A stretch of DNA of 50,986 nt from CAZDRX01 sp964508225. GTDB taxonomy: Bacteria > Patescibacteriota > Gracilibacteria > Peribacterales > Peribacteraceae. Of the stretch, positions 43,502 to 50,986 are shown piece by piece. The translations under genes and the position numbers were made by a program. The notes below the pieces were generated by a model. That model was not told the DNA's origin. It saw only the letters and a program-made list of their open reading frames with translations, and searched no databases. The stretch is taken from the NCBI GenBank assembly GCA_964508225.1, contig CAZDRX010000010.1, positions 1 through 50,986 on the forward strand. Direction: 5' to 3'. Numbering within the stretch: the stretch's first letter is position 1; each line of letters begins with the position of its first letter.

Positions 43502-43921
43502 TTACTTCGTGGCTGCGGACGAAGACGAGGCTGCGGGAGCCTGGAGCTGCACCGGCACGACGTCGAGGATCATGTCCGTGTCCGGATCGTAGAGGATCGC
43601 GCGGGTCGGAGTGACGATGAGGAAGTCGCCGTTCTTGGCGTTCTTGTAGAACTCGTTCCTCGACTTGAGAGCGTTCACGTCGACGATCGTGGCGACGGTG
43701 GGCTCAATCGTGCTGTCGATGGTCATGTGCTTCTTGACCTTCTCGACGATGGCTTTGGCCTGGGCGACATTCTCGGGGCTGTTACCCGTCTGGAGCTGCT
43801 CCATCTGCACGGAGAGCTTCTTGAGCTCGTTGGCGAGCTGGACGCGCTTCTGGTAGTTGACGAAGGCGAGGACGGCGAGGCCGAGAACGAGGACGATTGT
43901 GAGAAGTTTCTTCGAGTTCAT
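43502..43921 (-). CDS. Small membrane-anchored protein of unknown function
   Basis: 139 residues from ATG 43921. An N-terminal membrane segment (KKLLTIVLVLGLAVLAFVNY) is followed by a coiled-coil stretch (RVQLANELKKLSVQMEQLQ), a small alpha/beta part (DFLIVTPTRAILYDPDTDMILDVVPV) and a Ser/Ala tail. The start is chosen because it opens the signal/anchor; longer versions add a basic stretch and lie upstream of the best promoter. It has its own promoter and terminator, so it is a single-gene unit. No family recognised. Confidence 0.7.
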   Translation of the reverse strand: MNSKKLLTIVLVLGLAVLAFVNYQKRVQLANELKKLSVQMEQLQTGNSPENVAQAKAIVEKVKKHMTIDSTIEPTVATIVDVNALKSRNEFYKNAKNGDFLIVTPTRAILYDPDTDMILDVVPVQLQAPAASSSSAATK

Positions 43922-43961
43922 AGCAGCAGGGAGAAGAAAAATTGAAAGTGAATCGGATCGA

Positions 43962-43990
43962 AGTCTACGAGGCTCACGGAACGATTGCAA
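43962..43990 (-). promoter_or_regulatory. Sigma-70-type promoter of the small anchored protein
   Basis: On the minus strand TTGCAA (43990-43985), a 17-base spacer and TAGACT (43967-43962). It predicts a start about 35 bases before ATG 43921, so unlike several neighbours this gene has a leader. Confidence 0.6.
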
Positions 43991-44035
43991 AACAGGAAAC
44001 TTGCGTATTTTTGCACTTCCTTGCGATGTACGATT

Positions 44036-44761
44036 TCAGGAGGAGGCCTTCACGCCACCGAGATAGAGCCGCAGAAGACAGAGAAACATCTCGGGACCGT
44101 CGCGCAGAAGACGCACTTTGGACTCAGGCATCGCCGTCCACTTCACGGGAATTTCCCGGACCTTCATACCGCTCCGGAGTGCGATGGCGAGTACCTCGAT
44201 GTCGAAAGCGAAGCGGTCGATTCTCTGCAGAGAGAAGAGCTTTTTCCCCGCCTCGGCACGGAAGAGCTTGCAGCCGCAGGCGGCGTCCGTGATCCCAGGA
44301 ATGAGTGCGGCCACGAGCATGCGGTAGACATTGCCGATGAACCTGCGATGCGGTGCCATAGACGCAAGTCCTTCGGCCGTGCCGGTGACGCGCGAACCGA
44401 TGGCGATGTCGGCTCCGTCATGGAGCGCTGCGAAAAGTTTCGTGATCTCCGTGATGGGTGTGGCTCCGTCGGCGTCGTACATGAGAAAAAGATCGCCTGT
44501 CGCCGCGAGCATGCCGGCGCGTACCGCAGCACCCTTTCCACGATTTGCCGGAAGCTGCACGATCTTCACGGGAAGCTGTGTTTTCCAATCCTCGGCAATG
44601 CGCACGGTGAGATCGGTACTGCCGTCATCGCTGACGATGACTTCCGTAAGACGGAGATCCTGCAGAGCACCCGAGGTGACGGCACGGGCGATCTCGAGGA
44701 GCGTGGCGCCGAGGCGCTTCTCTTCGTTATAGGCCGGAATGACAATAGAAAGGGATGGCAT
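44036..44761 (-). CDS. Family 2 glycosyltransferase (dolichyl/undecaprenyl-phosphate sugar transferase-like)
   Basis: 241 residues from ATG 44761. GT-A fold: SIVIPAYNEEKRLG at the N-terminus, VSDDGSTD, NRGKGAAVRAGM, the metal-binding DADG (about 93-96), and a C-terminal part with RFAFDIEVL and REIPVKW as in polyprenyl-phosphate mannose/glucose synthases. It has no membrane segments. It would load a sugar on a lipid carrier for protein or wall glycosylation. It lies 65 bp after the Ser-rich tail of giant 2 on the same strand; Ser-rich stalks are common glycosylation targets, so a link is possible. Confidence 0.85.
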   Translation of the reverse strand: MPSLSIVIPAYNEEKRLGATLLEIARAVTSGALQDLRLTEVIVSDDGSTDLTVRIAEDWKTQLPVKIVQLPANRGKGAAVRAGMLAATGDLFLMYDADGATPITEITKLFAALHDGADIAIGSRVTGTAEGLASMAPHRRFIGNVYRMLVAALIPGITDAACGCKLFRAEAGKKLFSLQRIDRFAFDIEVLAIALRSGMKVREIPVKWTAMPESKVRLLRDGPEMFLCLLRLYLGGVKASS

Positions 44762-44776
44762 CAAAACCACGAAAAA

Positions 44777-44793
44777 TGACCACGGTCACTATA
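44777..44793 (-). promoter_or_regulatory. Putative operator at the glycosyltransferase promoter
   Basis: The perfect inverted repeat TGACC-AC-GGTCA (44777-44788) directly follows a TATAGT box (minus strand 44793-44788). A regulator bound there would cover the transcription start. Confidence 0.4.
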
Positions 44794-44825
44794 GCGAGAC
44801 GTGCTAGGTGCTGCACTCTCCTTCT

Positions 44826-47800
44826 TTACTCGGTCGGAGCCGGAGCCGGATCAGCCGACTCGGTGGGAACCGGTGCGGATTCGACGGAAGACGGTGCGGA
44901 GGAACTCACCTCGGAGGAAGCGGAGGAGGATGTCTCGCTCGACGTCACGGAAGAACTCTCTCCGCTGGAGACGGAGGAATCAGCGGAGGAGGACGTGTCG
45001 GAGCTTGCGCTGGAGGAGGCATCCGAAGAGGAGGTGTCGGAACTGGCACTCGAGGAGGAATCGGAACTGGCACTCGAAGAACTCTCGGAGCTTGCCGAGG
45101 AGGACGGAGCGGAACTCACGGAGGAAGAACTGTCAGAGGAGCTCTCGGACGATGCGGAAGAGGATGAGTCGGAGGACGGGAGCGCAGCATCGATCACTGT
45201 GCGGACGTAGCCCTCGGGGAGGATGAGGATGGAGGGTTCGTGGTTCGGGTTATAGGTGAAGGAGATGCGGAGATCGGGCTGCTCCCAGACGTAGTCGGAG
45301 TGGTAGCGCGCGCAGCTCACGGGCTCGCCGTTGCCGTCGATGAGCGGGCGACCCTGGATACAGGAGTTCCAGACGGTGTCCGAGGAGACGGGCTGGCCGA
45401 GCGCGTTCACGGGGAAGGGGGTCGGCTCGTGCGTGATGGTGTCGCCGGTACCGAACGTGAGCTTCGGATCCTCGGCGGCGAGCGCAATATAGGAGAAGGT
45501 GATCTTCTCGGTGGCGGCGGGCGAGATACGGATGGTGAAGCCCGTGGCTGTGACGCGTGTGACGGCGAAGAGGGTCGGGACATCCGGTGTGGCAGTGACG
45601 ACCGGCGTCGCGACCATGCGCTCGCTGAACGATACGGTGACAGAGGTGCCGGAAGCCGGGATCGTGGCGAATCCTGCCTGCTTGCCTGAGAGAACGAGTT
45701 GACCCTTCACATGCACATCACCGAGGAGTGTCGTGAGACCCGTGATCGTGATATTGCCGATGACCTTGAGTGAGCCTGTGGAGACGAGCGAGCCGATCGT
45801 CACCTCCGTGCCGGAGAGCGTGATCGGGCCGAGGACGGAATGCTTCGCGATGAGCGTGAGTCCGCCGGAGACCGTGAGCTTGTCGATGTTTGCGGCGGCG
45901 GCGTGGAGCGATGCCGTCTGCACCATCGACTCGAGAGCGGCGACGCGTGCCGAGAGATCGTCGAGGACGGCGAGTGATGCACCTGAGAGATTCTGCTGCG
46001 CTCCTGCAAGCGCCTGCGTGATCTGCGCAATCTGCTCCGGTGTGAGCGTGCCCTGCACCGTGAGTGCGGCGCCGGAGAGGTGACGTGCGACGGCGCTCTG
46101 GATCTGCTGCGTGATATCGAGCGTGGAGAGCTGTGACGTGATGGCAGCCGTGACGCGCGTATCGACATCGAGGCTCTGTGCAGCGCTCTGGACGAGGCGG
46201 GAGACTTCGTCGGAGATGTTCATGGAAGCAATGGAATCCAGAACTTTCTGCTCGACCGTTTCGACCGTGAGCGACTGGTTGCGGCGCGAGATGAGCACGT
46301 TGATGATGTTATTTTCCTGTGTGCCGTCGTAGCCTTCGAGCGCGACACCGACCGTGGACTCACCGGCGTTCGCACGGCGCGCGTAGCCCGGAACCGCAGC
46401 GGACGTGAGACTGTCGCCCGGACGGATGACGCCTCCGTCCAAGTTCACCTTGGCTGGCACCTGACCGATCAAACCGACGAGGACGTATCCCTTCACGTTC
46501 TTCATGCCGTCGGCGCCACGGATCGTGTTACCGATGAAGGCCGGATGCGTGGAGATGATACCCATGACGTTCGGGTCGGCTCCCCTCTCACAGCGCTTCA
46601 CGGCGTTGTTTTTGAGGATGTCGACACAGACGACGTCGGCCGGCTTCAGGTCGGTGCTCTCGGAGGCGAACCACTCGGCGTAGTCGGCGCCATGACTGTT
46701 GAACGTGGCGTCGGAGAAGACCGCGCCGGAAGCATTCACACGGAAGACCGTGTTGCCTGTACCGCCGACGTTCGACGTCACCTTGATGAGATCGACGTTG
46801 CCTCCCGTGGCCGTGGACGTGATGAGGAAGCTGCCGGAGGTAGAAAGGAGATCGCGTGCATGGAGCACCGTACCGGAGTCATTCGTGATGCCGAGGAGAC
46901 GTGCGTCGAGTGCCTGCACGGCGTTCACGAGCACGGCCGTGAGCTGCATGTATTTCACACCCTGCACCTGACCTGCGTTGTCGTATGTCGCAAGAATCGA
47001 ATCGACCTGTTCCACATCTTCGGCGATGAAACCGATGTCGCGCTCGCTTCTGTCTTTCCACTTGAAGTTCACAGCACGCAGTGCGCGGACGGTACCGAGT
47101 CCGAGCGTGAGATCCTGCACGTCTTCTTTGTAACGAAGTGACGAGGAACAGGCTGCGAGCATGCCCGTGCTCGTGCGACAGACTGTCGTGGCAGTCGCGG
47201 CACCGAAGACCCTGACCGTGAGCGTATTTCCGATAACGAGGTTGCCGGAGCTCGCGAGCGTGCCGCTGGAGGAACGATACAAGTTCACATCGAACGTGCC
47301 GTTGTAACCGAAGATGATGCTCGGCGAGCGGTACCCCTGACGATTGGTCGTATTAAGCGCAAGAACTGCGGCTCCCGTGGCATTCGAGGTGATGTAGGCA
47401 CCGGTGGAATTAGCGCGCTGATCCACGACGAGAGCGCCGGAACCACGCGTCTGCTTCTGTGTCACCATGAGCAATCCTGACGAGGTGAGGATCCTGTTCA
47501 CGTAGAGAATGTAGCCGGACGACACACCACGAACCGTGAGATTATTCTGTACGATCAGGGATCCGGAAATGTTCGCATGACCGGAGATCACGAGTCTTGA
47601 ACCCGAGAGCGTACCCTTTGTGGTGAGGGTGCTCTTCACAAGGAGGGCGCCGGAGACCGTACCGGAGCTCTGGATCGCAAGCGTGGCACCGGAGAGAATT
47701 CCCTTGGTGGAGAGGTTGCCCTTCACGAGGAGAGTGCCGGAGACCGTACCGGAGCTCTGGATCGCGAGCGTACGACCTGAAAGGATGCCCTTGGTGGAGA

Positions 47801-50800
47801 GGTTGCCCTTCACGAGGGTGGCACCGGAGATGGTGGCTGAGCTCTGGATTGCGAGCACTGCACCCGAGAGAATACCCTTCGTCGCGAGCGTGGATTTCAC
47901 GAGGAGGGCGCCGGAGACGGTACCGCTGCTCTGGATGGCGAGCGTACGACCGGAGAGGATGCCCTTGGTGGAGAGGTTACCCTTCACGAGGGTGGCACCG
48001 GAGATCGTGGCGGAGCTCTGGATCGCGAGCACTGCACCCGAGAGGATTCCCTTGGTCGCAAGCGTGGATTTCACGAGAAGCGCGCCGGAGACCGTTCCGG
48101 AGCTCTGGATCGCAAGTGTGCGGCCGGAGAGGATGCCCTTCGTGGAGAGGTTGCCCTTCACGAGGGTGGCACCGGAGATGGTGGCGGAGCTCTGGATCGT
48201 GAGGTACTTACCGGAGAGTGTGCCCTTCGTGGCGAGCGTGGACTTCACGAGGAGAGCGCCGGAGACGGTACCGGAAGACTGGATGGCGAGTGTCTGACCG
48301 GACAGCATGCCTACGGCGATGAGGTGACCCTGCACGGTGAGCGTGCCGGTGTTGGAGCGGCGGATGCTGACATCGAAGGATCCGGAACCACCGAAGAGGA
48401 TCTGCGGAGACTTGAGGCTGCCCCTGGATTCGAGGACGAGGAGCGGTGCGCCTGTAGCCGTGGAGGTGAAGTAGGCACCGGTGGAGTTCTTCAGCTGACG
48501 GACGACGAGCGCGCCGGAGCCCATGATGGTGCGCTGCGTGACGAGGAGGATGCCGGAGGAGCTGAGGCTCTTCTCGGCGTGGATGAAGGCTCCGGAAGCG
48601 GCACCGAGGATCTTGAGAAGGATCGCTCCCGTGTAACCGTTTCTGGAGGTGAGGATGAGGGCGCCCGTCATGGTGTCGCCACTCTTCTTCACGTAGCGGG
48701 CGTCACCGATGGTGAGGACGTTGCCGGTTGAGAAGCTGCCAGCACCTACGCCTCCTGTCTGATCCGAGGCACAGGCGAATTTACCTGTCGCAACGTTGTA
48801 GATGAGCTTGGAGGTCGTTGTGTTGCTGCAATCACCGAGGTTGGCACCGAAGAACGTGGAGCCCGAGAGCGAGCCCTTGCTCACGATGGAGTTCTTCACA
48901 AGAAGTGCTCCCGAAATGGTGGCAGAGCTCTGGATCGTGAGGAAGTTACCGGAGAGCGTGCCCTTCGTGGCGAGCGTGCTCTTCACAAGGAGAGCACCGG
49001 AGACGGTGCCCGAGCTCTGGATGGCAAGGGTTTGACCGGAGAGGACTCCCTTCGTGGCGAGTGTGCTCTTCACAAGGAGGGTTCCGGAGACGGTGCCGGA
49101 GGACTGGATGGCGAGCGTGGCGCCGGAGAGGATGCCCTTCGTGGAGAGATTGCCCTTCACGAGAGTGGAACCCGAGATGGAAGCCGAGCGGGAGATGACG
49201 AGGTTGGTGCCCGAGATCGTGCCGCGGGTCGTGGAGTTACCCCAGACGTTCAAGTTGCCGGACGATGTGAGCGACCTCTCTGCATGGAGTGAGGAACCGG
49301 AAGCCATGCCGAGGATCTTGAGGAGGATCGCTCCCGTGTAGCCGTTTCTGGAAGTGAGGACGAGTGCGCCTGTCATCGTGTCGCCGGACTGGTTCACGAA
49401 GATGTTGGAAGCCGTGGAATACTCGAGGCCGGATGCAGCGGTGAGGTCATCCTGACAGCTGAACTTACCCGTCGCGACGTTGTACGTGAGCTTCTTGTTG
49501 CTGGCGCTGCAATCACCGAGGTTGGCACCGAAGAACGTGGAGCCCGAGAGCGAGCCCTTGCTCACGATGGAGTTCTTCACAAGAAGTGCTCCCGAAATGG
49601 TGGCAGAGCTCTGGATCGTGAGGAAGTTACCGGAGAGCGTGCCCTTCGTGGCGAGCGTGCTCTTCACAAGGAGAGCACCGGAGACGGTGCCCGAGCTCTG
49701 GATGGCAAGGGTTTGACCGGAGAGGACTCCCTTCGTGGCGAGTGTGCTCTTCACAAGGAGGGTTCCGGAGACGGTGCCGGAGGACTGGATGGCGAGCGTG
49801 CGGCCGGAGAGAATACCGACGGTGATGAGGTTGCCCTGCACGGTGAGCGTGCCGGTGTTGGAGCGGCGGATACTGACATCGAAGGATCCCGATCCACCGA
49901 AGAGGATCTGCGGTGAGAGGAGGCTGCCTCTGGATTCGAGGACGAGGAGAGGTGCTCCGGTTGCTGTAGAAGTAAAGTAGGCACCGGTGGAATTCCTGAG
50001 CTGCCTGACGACGAGAGCGCCGGAGCCCATGATGGTGCGCTGCGTGACGAGGAGGATGCCAGAGGAGCTGAGGCTCTTCTCTGCATGGATGAAGGCTCCG
50101 GAAGCGGCACCGAGGATCTTGAGAAGGATCGCTCCCGTGTAACCGTTTCTGGAGGTGAGGATGAGGGCGCCCGTCATGGTGTCGCCACTCTTCTTCACGT
50201 AGCGGGCGTCACCGATGGTGAGGACGTTGCCGGTGCTGAACGTGCCGGCATTGTTGTCGGTGGCGCAGTTGAACTGGTTGAGAGAGTTGTTGTAGATGAG
50301 TTTCTGGTTGGAGGCAGAGCAGGAGCCGAGTCCGAAGCCGTTGATCGTGGAACCGGAGAGGTAGTTCTTGGTCGCGATGCCGGTCTTCACAAGGAGTGCT
50401 CCCGAGATGGTGGATGAGCCCTGAACCGTGAGGTTACGGCCGGAGAGCGTGCCCTTCGTGGCAATGGTTCCCTTCACGAGGAGGGCGCCGGAGATCGTGC
50501 CGGAGCTCTGGATGGTGAGGAGGTTTCCGGAGAGGATGCCCTTCGTGGCGAGTGTGCTCTTCACAAGGAGTGTTCCCGAGACCGTGCCGGAGGACTGGAT
50601 GGCAAGCGTGGCGCCGGAGAGGATGCCCTTCGTGGAGAGGTTACCCTTCACGAGGGTGGCACCGGAGATGGAGGCCGAGCGCGAGATGACGAGGTGCGTG
50701 CCGGAGATCGTGCCACGCGTGGTGGAGTTGCCCCAGACATTCAGGTTGCCGGACGACGTGAGGGACTTCTCGGCGTGGAGCGAGGAACCCGAGGCCATAC

Positions 50801-50986
50801 CGAGAATTCTGAGAATGATGCCACCTGTGTAGGCATTCCTTGAAGTGAGCGTGAGTGCGCCCGTCATCGTGTCACCGCTCTTCTTCACGTAGCGTGCGTC
50901 ACCGATGGTGAGAACGTTACCGGTGGAGAACGTGCCGGCAGCCGAGATCGTGCCGCACTCGAACTTGTCCGTGGTGCTGTTGTAGA
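44826..50986 (-). CDS. Giant phage-fibre-like surface repeat protein 2 (N-terminus off right edge)
   Basis: The C-terminal 2,050 residues are visible. Repeated modules (Cys pair, GDARYVKKSGDTMTG at about 48.70, 49.39, 50.20 and 50.88 kb) alternate with 29-residue solenoid repeats, eight in a row at 47.6-48.3 kb. At about 47140-46893 lies a peptidase S74 / intramolecular chaperone domain (SSLRYKEDVQDL, RDIGFIAEDVEQVD, VKYMQLTAVLVNAVQALD), as on phage tail spikes. It is followed by GADYAEWFASES, a coiled-coil-like part (46.3-45.9 kb), a short beta region, and a Ser-rich stalk ending APAPTE with TAA at 44828-44826. No LPXTG or other sorting signal is seen. If the S74 Ser/Lys pair is active, about 770 residues would be released. 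The role is probably an extracellular fibre or adhesin (inference). Confidence 0.85.
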   Translation of the reverse strand, partial: YNSTTDKFECGTISAAGTFSTGNVLTIGDARYVKKSGDTMTGALTLTSRNAYTGGIILRILGMASGSSLHAEKSLTSSGNLNVWGNSTTRGTISGTHLVISRSASISGATLVKGNLSTKGILSGATLAIQSSGTVSGTLLVKSTLATKGILSGNLLTIQSSGTISGALLVKGTIATKGTLSGRNLTVQGSSTISGALLVKTGIATKNYLSGSTINGFGLGSCSASNQKLIYNNSLNQFNCATDNNAGTFSTGNVLTIGDARYVKKSGDTMTGALILTSRNGYTGAILLKILGAASGAFIHAEKSLSSSGILLVTQRTIMGSGALVVRQLRNSTGAYFTSTATGAPLLVLESRGSLLSPQILFGGSGSFDVSIRRSNTGTLTVQGNLITVGILSGRTLAIQSSGTVSGTLLVKSTLATKGVLSGQTLAIQSSGTVSGALLVKSTLATKGTLSGNFLTIQSSATISGALLVKNSIVSKGSLSGSTFFGANLGDCSASNKKLTYNVATGKFSCQDDLTAASGLEYSTASNIFVNQSGDTMTGALVLTSRNGYTGAILLKILGMASGSSLHAERSLTSSGNLNVWGNSTTRGTISGTNLVISRSASISGSTLVKGNLSTKGILSGATLAIQSSGTVSGTLLVKSTLATKGVLSGQTLAIQSSGTVSGALLVKSTLATKGTLSGNFLTIQSSATISGALLVKNSIVSKGSLSGSTFFGANLGDCSNTTTSKLIYNVATGKFACASDQTGGVGAGSFSTGNVLTIGDARYVKKSGDTMTGALILTSRNGYTGAILLKILGAASGAFIHAEKSLSSSGILLVTQRTIMGSGALVVRQLKNSTGAYFTSTATGAPLLVLESRGSLKSPQILFGGSGSFDVSIRRSNTGTLTVQGHLIAVGMLSGQTLAIQSSGTVSGALLVKSTLATKGTLSGKYLTIQSSATISGATLVKGNLSTKGILSGRTLAIQSSGTVSGALLVKSTLATKGILSGAVLAIQSSATISGATLVKGNLSTKGILSGRTLAIQSSGTVSGALLVKSTLATKGILSGAVLAIQSSATISGATLVKGNLSTKGILSGRTLAIQSSGTVSGTLLVKGNLSTKGILSGATLAIQSSGTVSGALLVKSTLTTKGTLSGSRLVISGHANISGSLIVQNNLTVRGVSSGYILYVNRILTSSGLLMVTQKQTRGSGALVVDQRANSTGAYITSNATGAAVLALNTTNRQGYRSPSIIFGYNGTFDVNLYRSSSGTLASSGNLVIGNTLTVRVFGAATATTVCRTSTGMLAACSSSLRYKEDVQDLTLGLGTVRALRAVNFKWKDRSERDIGFIAEDVEQVDSILATYDNAGQVQGVKYMQLTAVLVNAVQALDARLLGITNDSGTVLHARDLLSTSGSFLITSTATGGNVDLIKVTSNVGGTGNTVFRVNASGAVFSDATFNSHGADYAEWFASESTDLKPADVVCVDILKNNAVKRCERGADPNVMGIISTHPAFIGNTIRGADGMKNVKGYVLVGLIGQVPAKVNLDGGVIRPGDSLTSAAVPGYARRANAGESTVGVALEGYDGTQENNIINVLISRRNQSLTVETVEQKVLDSIASMNISDEVSRLVQSAAQSLDVDTRVTAAITSQLSTLDITQQIQSAVARHLSGAALTVQGTLTPEQIAQITQALAGAQQNLSGASLAVLDDLSARVAALESMVQTASLHAAAANIDKLTVSGGLTLIAKHSVLGPITLSGTEVTIGSLVSTGSLKVIGNITITGLTTLLGDVHVKGQLVLSGKQAGFATIPASGTSVTVSFSERMVATPVVTATPDVPTLFAVTRVTATGFTIRISPAATEKITFSYIALAAEDPKLTFGTGDTITHEPTPFPVNALGQPVSSDTVWNSCIQGRPLIDGNGEPVSCARYHSDYVWEQPDLRISFTYNPNHEPSILILPEGYVRTVIDAALPSSDSSSSASSESSSDSSSSVSSAPSSSASSESSSSASSDSSSSASSDTSSSDASSSASSDTSSSADSSVSSGESSSVTSSETSSSASSEVSSSAPSSVESAPVPTESADPAPAPTE
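44932..45419 (-). repeat. 488-bp perfect repeat, copy in giant 2
   Basis: Identical to 1-488. Covers the terminal beta domain and most of the Ser-rich stalk. The exact match points to recent duplication or gene conversion. Confidence 0.95.
46893..47150 (-). other. Peptidase S74 / intramolecular chaperone domain inside giant 2
   Basis: It has the S-x-x-R-x-K start (SSLRYK, the Ser and Lys of the self-cleaving dyad), then LGLGTVRALRAVNFKWKD, the family-typical GFIAEDVEQV, and KYMQLTAVLVNAVQ. In phage endosialidases and tail spikes it trimerises the fibre and is cut off. Here it is followed by about 680 further residues. Confidence 0.8.
47590..48310 (-). repeat. Tandem 87-bp (29-residue) repeats in giant 2
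   Basis: About eight consecutive units of the type LAIQSSGTVSGALLVK / STLATKGILSGA. The nucleotide copies are close but not identical. The period and the alternating hydrophobic pattern fit a beta-solenoid. Confidence 0.85.
48825..49119 (-). repeat. 295-bp perfect internal repeat in giant 2, copy 1
   Basis: Identical to 49506-49800 (offset 681), spanning a Cys module and two solenoid units. The flanks diverge at once at both ends. Confidence 0.92.
49506..49800 (-). repeat. 295-bp perfect internal repeat in giant 2, copy 2
   Basis: Identical to 48825-49119. The downstream 48.3-48.7 and 49.8-50.2 kb stretches are also near-identical with a few silent changes, so a larger unit was duplicated. 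Confidence 0.92.

Noticed and set aside
41645..43945. A 766-codon open frame on the plus strand
   Set aside because: It lies antisense to ftsH and the small anchored protein gene; a by-product of high GC and codon bias.
47590..48310. Regular direct repeats resembling a CRISPR array
   Set aside because: The 87-bp units are coding, contiguous without spacers, and follow the protein's 29-residue period.
1..50986. Alternative genetic code with TGA read as Gly, known from some CPR lineages
   Set aside because: Several clear genes end with TGA at the expected place (18826, 26505, 40846), and no TGA falls inside conserved domains.

Overview
The window looks like a metagenome-derived bacterial scaffold: it carries N-gaps of 10, 100 and 10 bases, with GC near 55-60% over most of its length. 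Giant phage-fibre-like surface proteins, compact gene spacing, many starts preceded almost directly by a -10 box, and use of TGA as a stop suggest a Patescibacteria/CPR member of the Peregrinibacteria/Peribacteria type. That placement is inference; no rRNA or ribosomal marker is present.

Layout. Positions 1-14172 (minus strand) hold a giant repeat surface protein of at least 4,350 residues that runs off the left edge, preceded by a membrane-anchored Cys-containing protein broken by a 10-N gap. Positions 14470-21394 (plus) hold the most unusual locus. It begins with a 1,452-residue secreted protein with a beta-propeller and a C-terminal lipase-like domain, whose gene overlaps that of a small membrane-anchored Cys-rich protein. 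A second, stand-alone lipase cassette follows with a second homologous Cys-rich partner, and both flanks of this cassette carry copies of a structured repeat. This resembles a polymorphic toxin with alternative tip/immunity pairs. A secreted protein of unknown function follows (21442-22416).

Positions 22426-28836 (minus) form a sensing/export cluster: a histidine kinase, an ABC-2 exporter (two permeases and an ATPase), and a membrane-bound TrmB-like regulator. The kinase and the regulator share one type of extracytoplasmic sensor with an EF-hand-like loop. A SET-domain methyltransferase sits in an AT-rich island at 28.9-29.5 kb.

Positions 29594-44761 are a housekeeping block: pilT, a chorismate-mutase-like protein, ligA, an N-acetylglutamate-synthase-like protein, a PRMT-like methyltransferase, an M23 peptidase, mscL, tRNA-Leu(GAG), two unknown proteins, purB, an S66 peptidase, a SerB-like phosphatase, ftsH, a small anchored protein and a family 2 glycosyltransferase. 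Positions 44826-50986 (minus) are the C-terminal two thousand residues of a second giant surface protein. Its last visible 488 bp equivalent is identical to that of the first, but it has an internal S74 chaperone domain that the first lacks.

Functionally the window is dominated by the cell surface: two fibre-like giants, a secreted lipase-bearing protein with membrane partners, envelope peptidases, a glycosyltransferase, a pilus retraction motor and an exporter flanked by sensors. No stretch longer than 300 bp lacks a gene; the largest intergenic region is the 297-bp divergent region at 14173-14469.
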